The notes beneath the pieces were generated by a model, which was not told the origin of the DNA, searched no databases, and saw nothing but the letters and a program-made list of their open reading frames with translations. Made by a program: the position numbers and the translations under genes. DNA of 64,000 bases from Nitrosomonas sp. Is79A3 (lineage in GTDB: Bacteria; Pseudomonadota; Gammaproteobacteria; Burkholderiales; Nitrosomonadaceae): contig NC_015731.1 of assembly GCF_000219585.1 (NCBI RefSeq), positions 2,294,001-2,358,000 on the forward strand. Direction: 5' to 3'. Positions 1 to 8,584 of this stretch are shown piece by piece (the stretch's first letter is position 1; each line of letters opens with the position of its first letter).

Positions 1-423
1 CAGAATTAATAAAAACAGATGCTTACGCTGAATTTTAACAAATGTTTCTGCCGAAACATTTGTTTGCACCGGCGCAGTAGCTTGCTGACGCCGACCACGC
101 GGTTCCATGACAAACAACATCACGCTAAACAACAACCAGATCAAAACCATCGTGTGCATCCACCAATATTGCCATTGCGTGAAACGCTGCCAGGCATCCA
201 GTACATACACCATGTAAAAACCGCTCAGACCAACGATTAATGTGGAAACACGGGCTTGTGCGGCAAATCGTTGTCTGAATCGAACAAAAAATTCCACCGC
301 TTCCGCAGGTGATTGCATGCGCGCCAGAGTCGGCAACAGTACGGTAGTCACCATAGCGACACCGCTGATCCAAAGCACCACGCCCAGAACATGCAATACT
401 CTGGCAAAAACAAACTCATCCAT
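1..423 (-). CDS. Partial integral membrane protein, CopD-like (C-terminus outside window)
   Basis: Reading leftward from ATG at 423, the frame stays open for all 141 codons to the window edge, so the C-terminus lies outside. The protein starts MDEFVFARVLHVLGVVLWI and has at least three hydrophobic helices (about residues 5-27, 55-75 and 85-107). A histidine near the start of helix 1 and a WWMHTM stretch in the third helix recall small CopD/DUF2269-like membrane proteins, some of which bind haem or copper. That family assignment is inference. Two overlapping open frames in this region are shadows of it. Confidence 0.6.
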   Translation of the reverse strand, partial: MDEFVFARVLHVLGVVLWISGVAMVTTVLLPTLARMQSPAEAVEFFVRFRQRFAAQARVSTLIVGLSGFYMVYVLDAWQRFTQWQYWWMHTMVLIWLLFSVMLFVMEPRGRRQQATAPVQTNVSAETFVKIQRKHLFLLIL

Positions 424-539
424 GCGATTTCTTCTTACCGGTTAACATTTTTGAAAATGACCGAATTATCGAACCCGAATGTGCTGTAGCTAAGGTGTAA
501 TACTTTGATACAGCGCATCTGGCGATTATGCTCAGCACA

Positions 540-896
540 TCAACTATCTGTGCTGTCAGATGCCCATTCCTCGGCTTCTTCATAGTTATGGAACACCACT
601 ACGTTCGCATTGGTAAATAGATTAGAAACCCAGGCGCCCCACGCTTGCCATTCGTCATCAGTGACAATGGCCACCTTATTAAACTCACTGCCGTGATCAC
701 GCATGAATTTGATTTCTTCCCAGGCCACATCGACGGTGTAATCCAGCATGTCGCGCCAATCAAATAAAAGGTTTGCTTTGCCTTCAAAGTGCGACTGGTA
801 AAGCACCTGCTGTTCAAATTCGTTATAGTCCGCTAACGTAAACTCTCCAATAATTGCAACAATAACGAGATTGCCTTTCTTTTGAATAGTAATCAT
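540..896 (-). CDS. SpoIIAA-like (STAS/SEC14-type) protein
   Basis: A 118-residue soluble protein beginning MITIQKKGNLVIVAIIGEFT. It has the alternating beta-alpha pattern and the LLFDWRDMLDYT segment typical of the SpoIIAA-like family (PF11964-type), a STAS relative found widely in proteobacteria. Its length matches the family. The C-terminus is acidic (EEAEEWASDSTDS). It stands alone between a membrane gene and a transporter, with a purine-rich ribosome binding site (ggtgggg) upstream. Members are thought to bind lipids or act in regulation, but no specific role can be read here. Confidence 0.75.
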   Translation of the reverse strand: MITIQKKGNLVIVAIIGEFTLADYNEFEQQVLYQSHFEGKANLLFDWRDMLDYTVDVAWEEIKFMRDHGSEFNKVAIVTDDEWQAWGAWVSNLFTNANVVVFHNYEEAEEWASDSTDS

Positions 897-981
897 GACC
901 CCACCTCAAATGATAACAAGCCCATCATAGGCAATTAAACGGGATGGTGCAAATTTTGCTACCGGGAAATCGGTTGCGAAG

Positions 982-1842
982 TCACTTTTGTGCAACAGCA
1001 GGAGTCAGCTTAACACTCAAAAACCCGCTGAGCGATCCGCCGAGAATAATCAATCCCATACCCAGCCAAGCAATGGGCGGCAATAGCTCGTTCCATAGCA
1101 GGATGCCCCAAAGGCTGGCAAACAATACCGTACTATAACCCAGCGAAGTAACGACTAGCGTTACACCTTTGTGATAAGCACGCGTCATGGCAAGTTGTGC
1201 CAGAGTCGCTGTCAAGCCGGTGCCCAACAGCAGCAACAATCCGTGCCAGGTAATCGGATTGAACGCGGTAAACAGCAGCCATACCCCGGTAATCAGCGTA
1301 CTGATCAATGTAAAATAAAACACCACGAGCCATTCCGTTTCGCCCAGATTGCCCAGTTGCTTGACATTGACATATGCAATCGCCGCAAAAAAACCAGAAG
1401 CCATACCCATCAGACTGGCAACCCAGTGATCTTCAGGTAAAGTAGGCCGCATCAGCAGAATAACACCAGCAAAGCCAAGCAAAATTGTGCAGATTAACGG
1501 CCAATGGATATGTTCTTTGAGAATCAGCGTGGAAAATAGCGCCACAAAAAGCGGCCAGGTGTAATTCAACGAAATGGCCGTTGCTAATGGCAATTGCGTC
1601 AGGCAATAAAAGAACATCAACAAACTGACCAGACCGGAGATCCCCCGCCAGCAGTGAATCCGCCAATGCGGGGTGCGCACCGGGAGGCGATAGTAACGGA
1701 GGATCAAATAAGTCATCCAGACACCAAATAACGAGCGGTAAAATACCAGCTCGGTACTGGAAAAATAAGCGGCACCCAGTTTGACCAGCACACCCATGCA
1801 AGCAAACATAAATGCAGCCACCAGCATCCACAGCGAGCGCAC
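982..1842 (-). CDS. DMT superfamily (EamA) transporter
   Basis: A 286-residue protein with about ten hydrophobic helices arranged as two EamA repeats (roughly residues 1-135 and 145-275), the standard architecture of drug/metabolite exporters in the inner membrane. The first repeat opens MRSLWMLVAAFMFACMGVLVK, with the typical small-residue helix 1. The substrate cannot be deduced. It follows the Rieske oxygenase gene on the same strand with a gap of about 45 bases, so the two may be cotranscribed. Confidence 0.85.
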   Translation of the reverse strand: MRSLWMLVAAFMFACMGVLVKLGAAYFSSTELVFYRSLFGVWMTYLILRYYRLPVRTPHWRIHCWRGISGLVSLLMFFYCLTQLPLATAISLNYTWPLFVALFSTLILKEHIHWPLICTILLGFAGVILLMRPTLPEDHWVASLMGMASGFFAAIAYVNVKQLGNLGETEWLVVFYFTLISTLITGVWLLFTAFNPITWHGLLLLLGTGLTATLAQLAMTRAYHKGVTLVVTSLGYSTVLFASLWGILLWNELLPPIAWLGMGLIILGGSLSGFLSVKLTPAVAQK

Positions 1843-1886
1843 TCGTTGGCCCTTCCTAGAATACAGAAATTGCGGTTAAGCGATGA

Positions 1887-2993
1887 TCAAACATGCGGCC
1901 CGATTTCTCTTTGCAAGAATTGATGAAAATGCTCCATCCCCGCTTCCATAGGGATTTGGTACGGTCCCGTTTCATTGCGGTTCTGTTCGTATAACGCACG
2001 CCGTCCGGCGGTCATCAATTTACAGATCTCATCATCTTCAAGTGCAGTTTCTTTATAGGCAGCCTGTTCCGCTTCAACAAAATCACGTTCAAACAGTGCA
2101 ATTTCTTCCGGATAGTAAAATTCCACCACGTTCGTGCAACTCTCAACCCCGGTAGGCAGTATTGTGCTGATTACCAAGGTATGGGGATACCATTCGAGCA
2201 TGATATTGGGATAATAAAGCAGCCATATCGCACCATGCGGCGGTGTTTTTCCTTCCGTCTGTTGCAGCACCTGCTCGTGCCATTTGGCATAAACCGGGCT
2301 GCCTGGCCGCTGAAAGCGTGCATTATCGATTGCTATCGTTTGCACACTATACCAGTCGCCAAACTCCCAATCGAGTTGCTCGGTATTCACAAAATGACTT
2401 AAACCCGGATGAAATGGGTCAACATGGTAATCTTCCAGATACACTTCAATAAATGTTTTCCAGTTACATGGATACTCATCAATTTGAATACGGTCCAGCA
2501 GATAACCGGAAAAGTCAAAATCCTTAAGCACACTCAGATTAGCCATATCTTGCGAAACCTTGCGCTTGCCGTTAAATAACAAACCATTCCAACTTTGCAG
2601 TGGCGTCTTATCTAGATTAAGACAAGGATTCTGCTTGAAATGCGGCGCGCCCAGCAATTTGCCGTCCAGTGCATAAGTCCAGCGATGAATAGGGCACACA
2701 ATACTCTTAGTACTGCTTCTACCTTTCAACAAAAGCGCTTGCCGGTGACGGCAAACATTAGAAAGTAACTCAATACCTTGCCCATTGCGCACCAGTACCT
2801 TGGCATTGTTCATCCACTCCGGCACATAATAATCCCCAACATTGGGTACCATCACTTCATGCCCCACGTAGCCAGGACCTTGATCAAACAGAATACGTTT
2901 CTCAATCTCAAGGATTTTAGGATCCAAGTACCAATCGATGGGGAGCTGCACTGACATCTCTGTCAGTTGTGAGATCTCAGCCATGTTAGACAT
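1887..2993 (-). CDS. Rieske [2Fe-2S] ring-hydroxylating oxygenase, alpha subunit family
   Basis: A 368-residue protein. The Rieske cluster ligands are visible as C81-x-H83 and C100-x2-H103 (CRHRQALL ... CPIHRW). The catalytic domain carries the mononuclear iron motif with H190 and H195 in EDYHVDPFH. These are the hallmarks of alpha subunits of aromatic or aliphatic ring-hydroxylating oxygenases. No beta subunit, ferredoxin or reductase gene is adjacent, so electron supply must come from elsewhere. The substrate is unknown. The start MSNMAEISQ gives an N-terminus of normal length for the family. Confidence 0.85.
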   Translation of the reverse strand: MSNMAEISQLTEMSVQLPIDWYLDPKILEIEKRILFDQGPGYVGHEVMVPNVGDYYVPEWMNNAKVLVRNGQGIELLSNVCRHRQALLLKGRSSTKSIVCPIHRWTYALDGKLLGAPHFKQNPCLNLDKTPLQSWNGLLFNGKRKVSQDMANLSVLKDFDFSGYLLDRIQIDEYPCNWKTFIEVYLEDYHVDPFHPGLSHFVNTEQLDWEFGDWYSVQTIAIDNARFQRPGSPVYAKWHEQVLQQTEGKTPPHGAIWLLYYPNIMLEWYPHTLVISTILPTGVESCTNVVEFYYPEEIALFERDFVEAEQAAYKETALEDDEICKLMTAGRRALYEQNRNETGPYQIPMEAGMEHFHQFLQREIGPHV

Positions 2994-3217
2994 ATAAATA
3001 CCTTATATCTCCCGAATAAAAAATTAGCGGCGAAAATACACGAAAAGACAAAAATTTAAAACCAATTTAAGCAAGTGAGGAAAGAAAAATTGAATGCTTC
3101 GCTATAATAGCAATCTTTTGGTAGTAAAATATTAGTATCCATTTGCACGTTATGCGTACAAAATTGCGAATTGTACAATATTGAATTATTTAATTAATCA
3201 AAAAGAGAGCCTCTTGA

Positions 3218-4642
3218 ATGAAATTTACACACCCGTTAAGAAAGAATTCCTGGATACCCATATTATCCACTCTATTTATTGTTGGTCTAACAGCCTGTGG
3301 CAGCGGCGATGAAAAATCAGCCGCGTCGTCATCCTCAACTTCATCATCAACGACGGCGTCTAATAGGACCATGCCTACAGGTCCAGCGACTGGTATTTTG
3401 GTTGACTCCCCTGTTTCCGGTATATCCTATGCCGCATCTTCCGGCAAATCGGGCTTAACCAATGATAAAGGCAGCTTTAATTTTAATCACGGTGACAAAA
3501 TCGAATTTAAACTGGGTGGTTTGACACTGGGCAATATCCCAGGTTCACAAATAGTGACACCGATCGAATTGGCCAACGGCAATGACAATAAATTACAGAA
3601 TCTGCTAATTCTGTTGCAATCTCTGGATTCCGATAGCGATCTTTCAAACGGCATCGCCATTTCGAGCGAAGCAGCCGCTGCTGTCAAGTCATCGATTAAT
3701 CTGGAAAGCGATCCGGAAACATTTGCCAGTTCGGCCAATTTAAAAAACATCATGGAAACCAGTGGCATCGAAGGCAATATCAGAACACCCGAAGAAGCCC
3801 GCACGCACTTCCTCTCACAAGGCACCGCTCTTCTCAGCGCTCAAATCTGGGTGAGCTATGACAATACAACAGCCAGCGTCCTGCGGATCGCTGCCGACAG
3901 CAGCGGAGAATATTTGCAGGGCGATGCCAGACCGGATGATTCCTGCGATGAAAACCGTGTTTGTGGCGGCCGTACCATTTTTCAATCCGGTGTCGAATAC
4001 GGTGTTGCTATTGCAGAAGAATTTGATACCCGTGGATTCAAACTGACTGGAAAACCCTCCGTTGACACCAACCTGAAGGCTGGATTCTCCAATCCTGGTC
4101 CAACCCGCCGGGTTCGCACCGATGGTCTTGAGTTGATCAACTCCGACATCGTCATTGTGCAAAGAGCGCGCGCAGAAAGCAGTGTATTTGGCGAACTGTT
4201 CCATATCGCCAAACCGATTCAGCTGAGCGATGAAAATGAAGTGGTAGAAAAGGAAGTCAAAGAAACACGCTACGCAAAAATTGATAACGATCCGTCTGGT
4301 ATCACCGGCGCATGGGCCTATGACGAGCATGCCATCCAAACACAAACCTTGGTTTTCTTTCCAAACGGCAAATTTCTGATGATTGACCCGACCGGCGCTA
4401 CCCAGCGGGCAGATCAAGCAAAATGCGGGAAACCCGGTATCGAATTTGCTTCCTACGCGTATAACAAAGGTGCCAACAAGCTAAACTTATCCAGTTTTAC
4501 GTACAACACCAATGGATGCGCTGGCTTCTCTGATCTGGACAACAATACGGCAATCGGCTTCTCGATCAGTTCTGATGGAAATACCGCCAAACTCGAAAAA
4601 CCAGGTGATGAATCGGTGACGGTCTATCGGGTTTCCAGATAA
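3218..4642 (+). CDS. Putative lipoprotein of unknown function
   Basis: A 474-residue protein with a lipoprotein signal (hydrophobic stretch ending LFIVGLTAC, cysteine about 27) followed by a Ser/Thr-rich linker (residues about 33-50). The next section (GPATGILVDSPVSGISY, then a GSFNFNHGD segment) resembles the beta-sandwich repeat found at the start of many surface lipoproteins. The C-terminal 120 residues (GAWAYDEHAIQTQTLVFFPNG onward) look like a separate beta-rich domain with two cysteines. It is probably anchored to the outer membrane. No function is recognised. A strong hairpin follows the stop codon, consistent with a single-gene transcript. Confidence 0.7.
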   Translation: MKFTHPLRKNSWIPILSTLFIVGLTACGSGDEKSAASSSSTSSSTTASNRTMPTGPATGILVDSPVSGISYAASSGKSGLTNDKGSFNFNHGDKIEFKLGGLTLGNIPGSQIVTPIELANGNDNKLQNLLILLQSLDSDSDLSNGIAISSEAAAAVKSSINLESDPETFASSANLKNIMETSGIEGNIRTPEEARTHFLSQGTALLSAQIWVSYDNTTASVLRIAADSSGEYLQGDARPDDSCDENRVCGGRTIFQSGVEYGVAIAEEFDTRGFKLTGKPSVDTNLKAGFSNPGPTRRVRTDGLELINSDIVIVQRARAESSVFGELFHIAKPIQLSDENEVVEKEVKETRYAKIDNDPSGITGAWAYDEHAIQTQTLVFFPNGKFLMIDPTGATQRADQAKCGKPGIEFASYAYNKGANKLNLSSFTYNTNGCAGFSDLDNNTAIGFSISSDGNTAKLEKPGDESVTVYRVSR

Positions 4643-4668
4643 CACGGTTACTAATAATAAATTAAAAA

Positions 4669-4712
4669 CACTCACCGGAATTGCACGAATTGCCGGTGAG
4701 TGCTTTGTCTTT
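4669..4712 (+). terminator. Rho-independent terminator after the lipoprotein gene
   Basis: The stem CACTCACCGG (4669-4678) pairs with CCGGTGAGTG (4693-4702). An inner AATT/AATT pairing extends it, with one bulged G. It is followed by the T-rich run ctttgtcttt. It begins 26 bases after the lipoprotein stop codon. Confidence 0.8.
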
Positions 4713-4828
4713 AAGGAAACTCTGAATAACTGTCATATGTCATTCCGAACAAAGTGAGGAATCTTTGGCAATCAATACCATAGATTTCTCGCTACGCTCG
4801 AAATGGCAGTTATTCAGAGTTTCCTTAA
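4711..4828. repeat. 118-bp palindromic (MITE-like) element
   Basis: Perfect 22-bp inverted repeats begin and end the segment: 4711-4732 (ttaaggaaactctgaataac plus tg) and 4807-4828. Inside lies a second, imperfect inverted repeat (4738-4764 against 4782-4808) of the widespread type containing gtcattccgaacaaagtgag. The segment holds no open frame. The structure fits a small non-autonomous mobile element or a REP-like palindrome. It sits between the lipoprotein terminator and priA. Confidence 0.7.
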
Positions 4829-4877
4829 GGTAGCAAATGCTTTAATCACTCCGGACTAACCTGCCTTAACATCGCCT

Positions 4878-7064
4878 ATGCCTATCATTCGTGTCGCACT
4901 TAACGTTCCAGTCGACACATTGTTTGATTATCAATCGGATGAAGCAACCCAGCACGATATCGGCTTACGCGCCTGCGTACCCTTCGGAAAGAAACAGGTA
5001 ACCGGTGTCATCATCGCGGTCAATTCCGAGACACAAGTCCCAGCTGAGAAACTTAAATCAGCACATTGTATTTTCAGGGAAATAGAACCGCTGCCGGCTG
5101 CATCGCTAGACTTATTTCATTTTTGCAGCCAGTATTATCATCACCCGCTTGGCATGGTTGTCATGAACGGCTTGCCCGTCAAGCTGCGCGGCAACAAACC
5201 GGTCAAATTGAAAGAATCTTCGAATGATCTTCAATACAGCCTTACCAAAGCAGGCAAACAAATTGATTTATCCAGTATTCCAGCACGTCAGCGCATAGCC
5301 CGGCGCTTACTTACCGAATTCCATCACGCGACAACGCTAACCAGTCACCAAGCAAAACAAATCTCGCCACGCGCCGTCAAGTTGTTACAAGAATGGGTAC
5401 AACAGAAATGGGTGTCGGCAATACCCTTTCCTCCATCTGCGGTGAAAAAGGCTGCAGCAATCCCAACGTTGACCGCCGAGCAGGAAATTGCTGTTAATAC
5501 CATTACAACCGACATCCAGCAATTCAATACCTGGCTGCTGCACGGTGTTACCGGCAGCGGCAAAACTGAGGTTTATCTCAGAATCATTGAACACATACTT
5601 GCTCACGGTAAGCAAGTACTGATACTCATTCCCGAAATCAGCTTAACGCCACAACTGGAGGCCGTCTTTCGCGCACGTTTCCCCGCTACCCATTTGGTCA
5701 GTTTGCATAGCGGACTCAATGATACGGAACGGCTAACCGGTTGGTTACAGGCGCAACGCGGTGAAGCTAAAGTCATATTGGGCACACGCCTTGCTGTTTT
5801 TACCCCATTGCCCGATCTGGGATTGGTCATCGTCGATGAAGAACAAGACAGCTCTTTCAAACAACAGGATGGATTACGCTATTCCGCGCGTGATCTGGCG
5901 ATTTTTCGTGCCAGAGAAAATGATATTCCAGTGGTGCTGGGATCTGCCACCCCTTCATTGGAAAGTTATTACAATGCGCTCAATGGACGCTACCGCAGTG
6001 TGCGTCTGCAATCCCGTGCTATCAAGAATGCCGCATTACCGCTGATTCAGTGTATAGACACGCGCACCAACAAAACTCAGGAAGGTTTATCCGAACCGCT
6101 CATCAAAGCATTGGACAAGTGTCTGGCAGAAAAACACCAGAGTCTCGTTTTCATCAACCGGCGCGGCTATGCACCGGTGCTCCTGTGCAAAGCCTGCGCC
6201 TGGACAGCCCTCTGCCAGCGCTGCTCCAGCCGTCTGGTCGTTCATTTACGCGATAAAAAACTATGCTGCCACCATTGCGGCCACCGGGAAAACTTTCCCC
6301 GCGCATGCCCGCACTGCGGCAATCAGGATATCGCGCCTTTCGGCCAAGGCACACAACGCGTGGAAGAAACTTTGACAGCGCATTTTCCAGCCGCACGGAT
6401 ACTGCGCATCGACCGGGACAGCATACGCCGTAAAAATGCTTGGCAAAACATCCTGCAAGCGATTCATGCGCAAGAAGTCGATATTCTGATCGGCACACAA
6501 CTGCTTGCCAAAGGACATGATTTCCCGAATCTGTCATTGGTAGGTATTCTGAACGCCGATACTTCGCTATACAGTACCGATTTTCGTGCCAGTGAGCGTT
6601 TATTTGCGCAATTGATGCAAGTCGCCGGCCGTGCAGGACGCGCCAATGTCGCCGGTCACGTGCTTATTCAAACCGAGTTTCCTGATCATCCCCTATATCA
6701 TGCCTTACAGAAACACGATTATGATGCACTGGCACAAACCCTGCTGGCGGAAAGAAAAATAGCCGGATTCCCGCCTTATGTCTATCAAGCCTTATTGCGT
6801 GCAGAAGCCCACAACATTGCAATCGTGCTGGATTTTCTTACGCAAGCTGCCAATCTTGCCAAACCGCCCCGCTCCGTTGAACTATTTGATCCGGTACCCG
6901 CGCAAATGCTGCGTTTAAAGGGTTTGGAGCGCGCGCACTTACTGATACAATCGTCCTCACGCCGGCAATTACAAGCGTTTATGACCGAATGGTATGCACA
7001 AATTAATAAATTGCCCGCACATAAAGTGCGTTGGGTGCTGGACATAGATCCGCTTGAGTTTTGA
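4878..7064 (+). CDS. priA: Primosomal replication protein N' (PriA helicase)
   Basis: A 728-residue superfamily 2 helicase that reloads the replisome at collapsed forks. The N-terminal DNA-binding domain (1-110) is followed by Walker A GVTGSGKTEV (G223-V232), a Walker B box DEEQ at 320-323 (DEEH in many PriA proteins), helicase motifs IV-VI (LIGTQLLAKGHDFP, QVAGRAGRA), and a cysteine-rich zinc region at about 437-475 (CKAC, CQRC, CCHHC, CPHC). Length is typical. It is transcribed alone, downstream of a palindromic element. Confidence 0.97.
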   Translation: MPIIRVALNVPVDTLFDYQSDEATQHDIGLRACVPFGKKQVTGVIIAVNSETQVPAEKLKSAHCIFREIEPLPAASLDLFHFCSQYYHHPLGMVVMNGLPVKLRGNKPVKLKESSNDLQYSLTKAGKQIDLSSIPARQRIARRLLTEFHHATTLTSHQAKQISPRAVKLLQEWVQQKWVSAIPFPPSAVKKAAAIPTLTAEQEIAVNTITTDIQQFNTWLLHGVTGSGKTEVYLRIIEHILAHGKQVLILIPEISLTPQLEAVFRARFPATHLVSLHSGLNDTERLTGWLQAQRGEAKVILGTRLAVFTPLPDLGLVIVDEEQDSSFKQQDGLRYSARDLAIFRARENDIPVVLGSATPSLESYYNALNGRYRSVRLQSRAIKNAALPLIQCIDTRTNKTQEGLSEPLIKALDKCLAEKHQSLVFINRRGYAPVLLCKACAWTALCQRCSSRLVVHLRDKKLCCHHCGHRENFPRACPHCGNQDIAPFGQGTQRVEETLTAHFPAARILRIDRDSIRRKNAWQNILQAIHAQEVDILIGTQLLAKGHDFPNLSLVGILNADTSLYSTDFRASERLFAQLMQVAGRAGRANVAGHVLIQTEFPDHPLYHALQKHDYDALAQTLLAERKIAGFPPYVYQALLRAEAHNIAIVLDFLTQAANLAKPPRSVELFDPVPAQMLRLKGLERAHLLIQSSSRRQLQAFMTEWYAQINKLPAHKVRWVLDIDPLEF

Positions 7065-7139
7065 TTTAGATCAGTATTTGCTCTTTGTAATCAGCTCAGC
7101 ATATTAATTTGAACGATAACTAGAATAAGGAACTAGCCA

Positions 7140-7376
7140 ATGATAGAAAAACATGATTTACACCATGAATTCCCCGAACACTATGATCGCATCCATGAAT
7201 TAAAGATCAGCAACAGTCATTTCGCGCACCTGTTTGAGGAATATCATTCCGTCAATCGAGAAATTCTCAGAATTGAGGAAGGCGTCGAAAATACAACGGA
7301 TGAATACCTGGAGGAACTGAAAAAGAAACGCTTGTTATTAAAAGATAAGCTTTATGGAATAATCACCAATACATAG
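7140..7376 (+). CDS. YdcH/DUF465 family small protein
   Basis: A 78-residue charged, mostly helical protein containing HLFEEYHSVNREILRIEEG and LEELKKKRLLLKDKLYGII, the signature of the YdcH (DUF465) family. The family is found across proteobacteria as short coiled-coil proteins of unknown function. A ribosome binding site (aaggaac) lies about 5 bases before the ATG. It follows priA by 75 bases. Confidence 0.88.
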   Translation: MIEKHDLHHEFPEHYDRIHELKISNSHFAHLFEEYHSVNREILRIEEGVENTTDEYLEELKKKRLLLKDKLYGIITNT

Positions 7377-7464
7377 TAATCATTCCGATATTCGCCATCC
7401 TGCTATCAAAATAGAGGGGTGGCAGAGCGAATGGATGGTTGTTGCGCGCAAATAATCTTCGCGG

Positions 7465-7905
7465 CTATTGTGTTAATAATTTATCCAATTGATTCGCAAA
7501 TGATTTGCGATCATTTTGATTCAAAGTAGACAAACCGCCGGTATCAATACCGCTGGAACGTAAAGCTTCCATAAAATCCCGCATGCTTAATCGTGCCCCT
7601 ATATTTTCCTGGGTGTATAGTTCACCACGAGGACTCAGCACAAAACCTTCTTTTTTGATGACTTCGGCTGCCAGCGGAATGTCACTGGTAATCACCAGAT
7701 CGCCTTTTACCAGCCTTTTTACAATTTCGTTATCCGCTTCATCAAATCCGGATTCCACCTGATGCATTCGAATAAATTGTGATGGCGGTATATATACTGG
7801 ACGATTTGCGATCAATACCAAATGCCGTTTGGTTCTCTCAGCAGCTCTAAACAGAATTTCTTTGATTACGCCGGGACACGCATCCGCATCAATCAAAATT
7901 TTCAT
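7465..7905 (-). CDS. YaiI/YqxD family protein (DUF188)
   Basis: A 146-residue protein starting [25 protein letters not shown], the diagnostic N-terminus of the YaiI/YqxD family, with a later [13 protein letters not shown] segment. The paired acidic residues and the fold resemble PIN-type nucleases, but the biochemical activity is not established. Length is normal. It lies just downstream of pgsA on the same strand. Confidence 0.9.
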   Translation of the reverse strand: MKILIDADACPGVIKEILFRAAERTKRHLVLIANRPVYIPPSQFIRMHQVESGFDEADNEIVKRLVKGDLVITSDIPLAAEVIKKEGFVLSPRGELYTQENIGARLSMRDFMEALRSSGIDTGGLSTLNQNDRKSFANQLDKLLTQ

Positions 7906-7935
7906 CGTTTATCACTTGGGGCAGATGGAAAGTAA

Positions 7936-8520
7936 TTAAAGAATCTTATTTTCATCCTTAAGCACCTGTGGCATAGCAGCCTTTAAGTAATAAAACATAG
8001 ACCATAGGGTTAAAACTGCGGCAATATAAATAAGCCATGTACCTATTTCTTGCGAATTAAAGTTCTCACCGATGCACTCATGATAAAGTAACAAAGGGAT
8101 GGCGACCATTTGTGAAGTTGTCTTGATTTTACCTAGGAAAGATACCGCAACACTTCTTGACTGACCGATTTGTGCCATCCACTCGCGTAACGCTGAAACA
8201 GTAATCTCACGCCCGATGATGATTAAGGCAATCGGCGCATCCAGCCGCCCAAGATAAACCAATACAATCAACGCAGCTGACACCATCAATTTATCAGCAA
8301 CCGGATCAAGAAAAGCGCCAAACGCGGAGGCTTGATTCAAAACACGCGCCAGATAACCGTCAAGCCAGTCTGTGATGGCTGCACCGGCAAAAATCAGCGT
8401 AGCTACCAGATTCTGATTGTCTGGCGATAACCAGGAATGCGGCAAATAAAAAATACCGACAAATAACGGGATAGCGAGTATCCGTAGCCATGTGAGCAGA
8501 TTAGGTAGATTGTAAGGCAT
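7936..8520 (-). CDS. pgsA: CDP-diacylglycerol-glycerol-3-phosphate 3-phosphatidyltransferase
   Basis: PgsA makes phosphatidylglycerol phosphate, the first committed step to phosphatidylglycerol, in the inner membrane. The 194-residue protein shows the CDP-alcohol phosphotransferase motif DWLDGYLAR, then GAFLDPVADK, and four to five membrane helices. The start at 8520 (MPYNLPNLLTWLRI) is chosen because it matches the family N-terminus. A longer in-frame start at 8655 would overlap uvrC and add a non-homologous charged leader. Confidence 0.93.
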   Translation of the reverse strand: MPYNLPNLLTWLRILAIPLFVGIFYLPHSWLSPDNQNLVATLIFAGAAITDWLDGYLARVLNQASAFGAFLDPVADKLMVSAALIVLVYLGRLDAPIALIIIGREITVSALREWMAQIGQSRSVAVSFLGKIKTTSQMVAIPLLLYHECIGENFNSQEIGTWLIYIAAVLTLWSMFYYLKAAMPQVLKDENKIL

Positions 8521-8584
8521 GATCGTAAGCTGATACTGATTGATTAAATGGGTAGCGATCTGGACTGGTAACAGAAAGTAATTA

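Noticed and set aside
3815-4417. 200-codon minus-strand frame inside the lipoprotein gene
   Set aside because: Antisense shadow of a lipoprotein gene with clear signal, composition and terminator; no recognisable domain on the minus strand.
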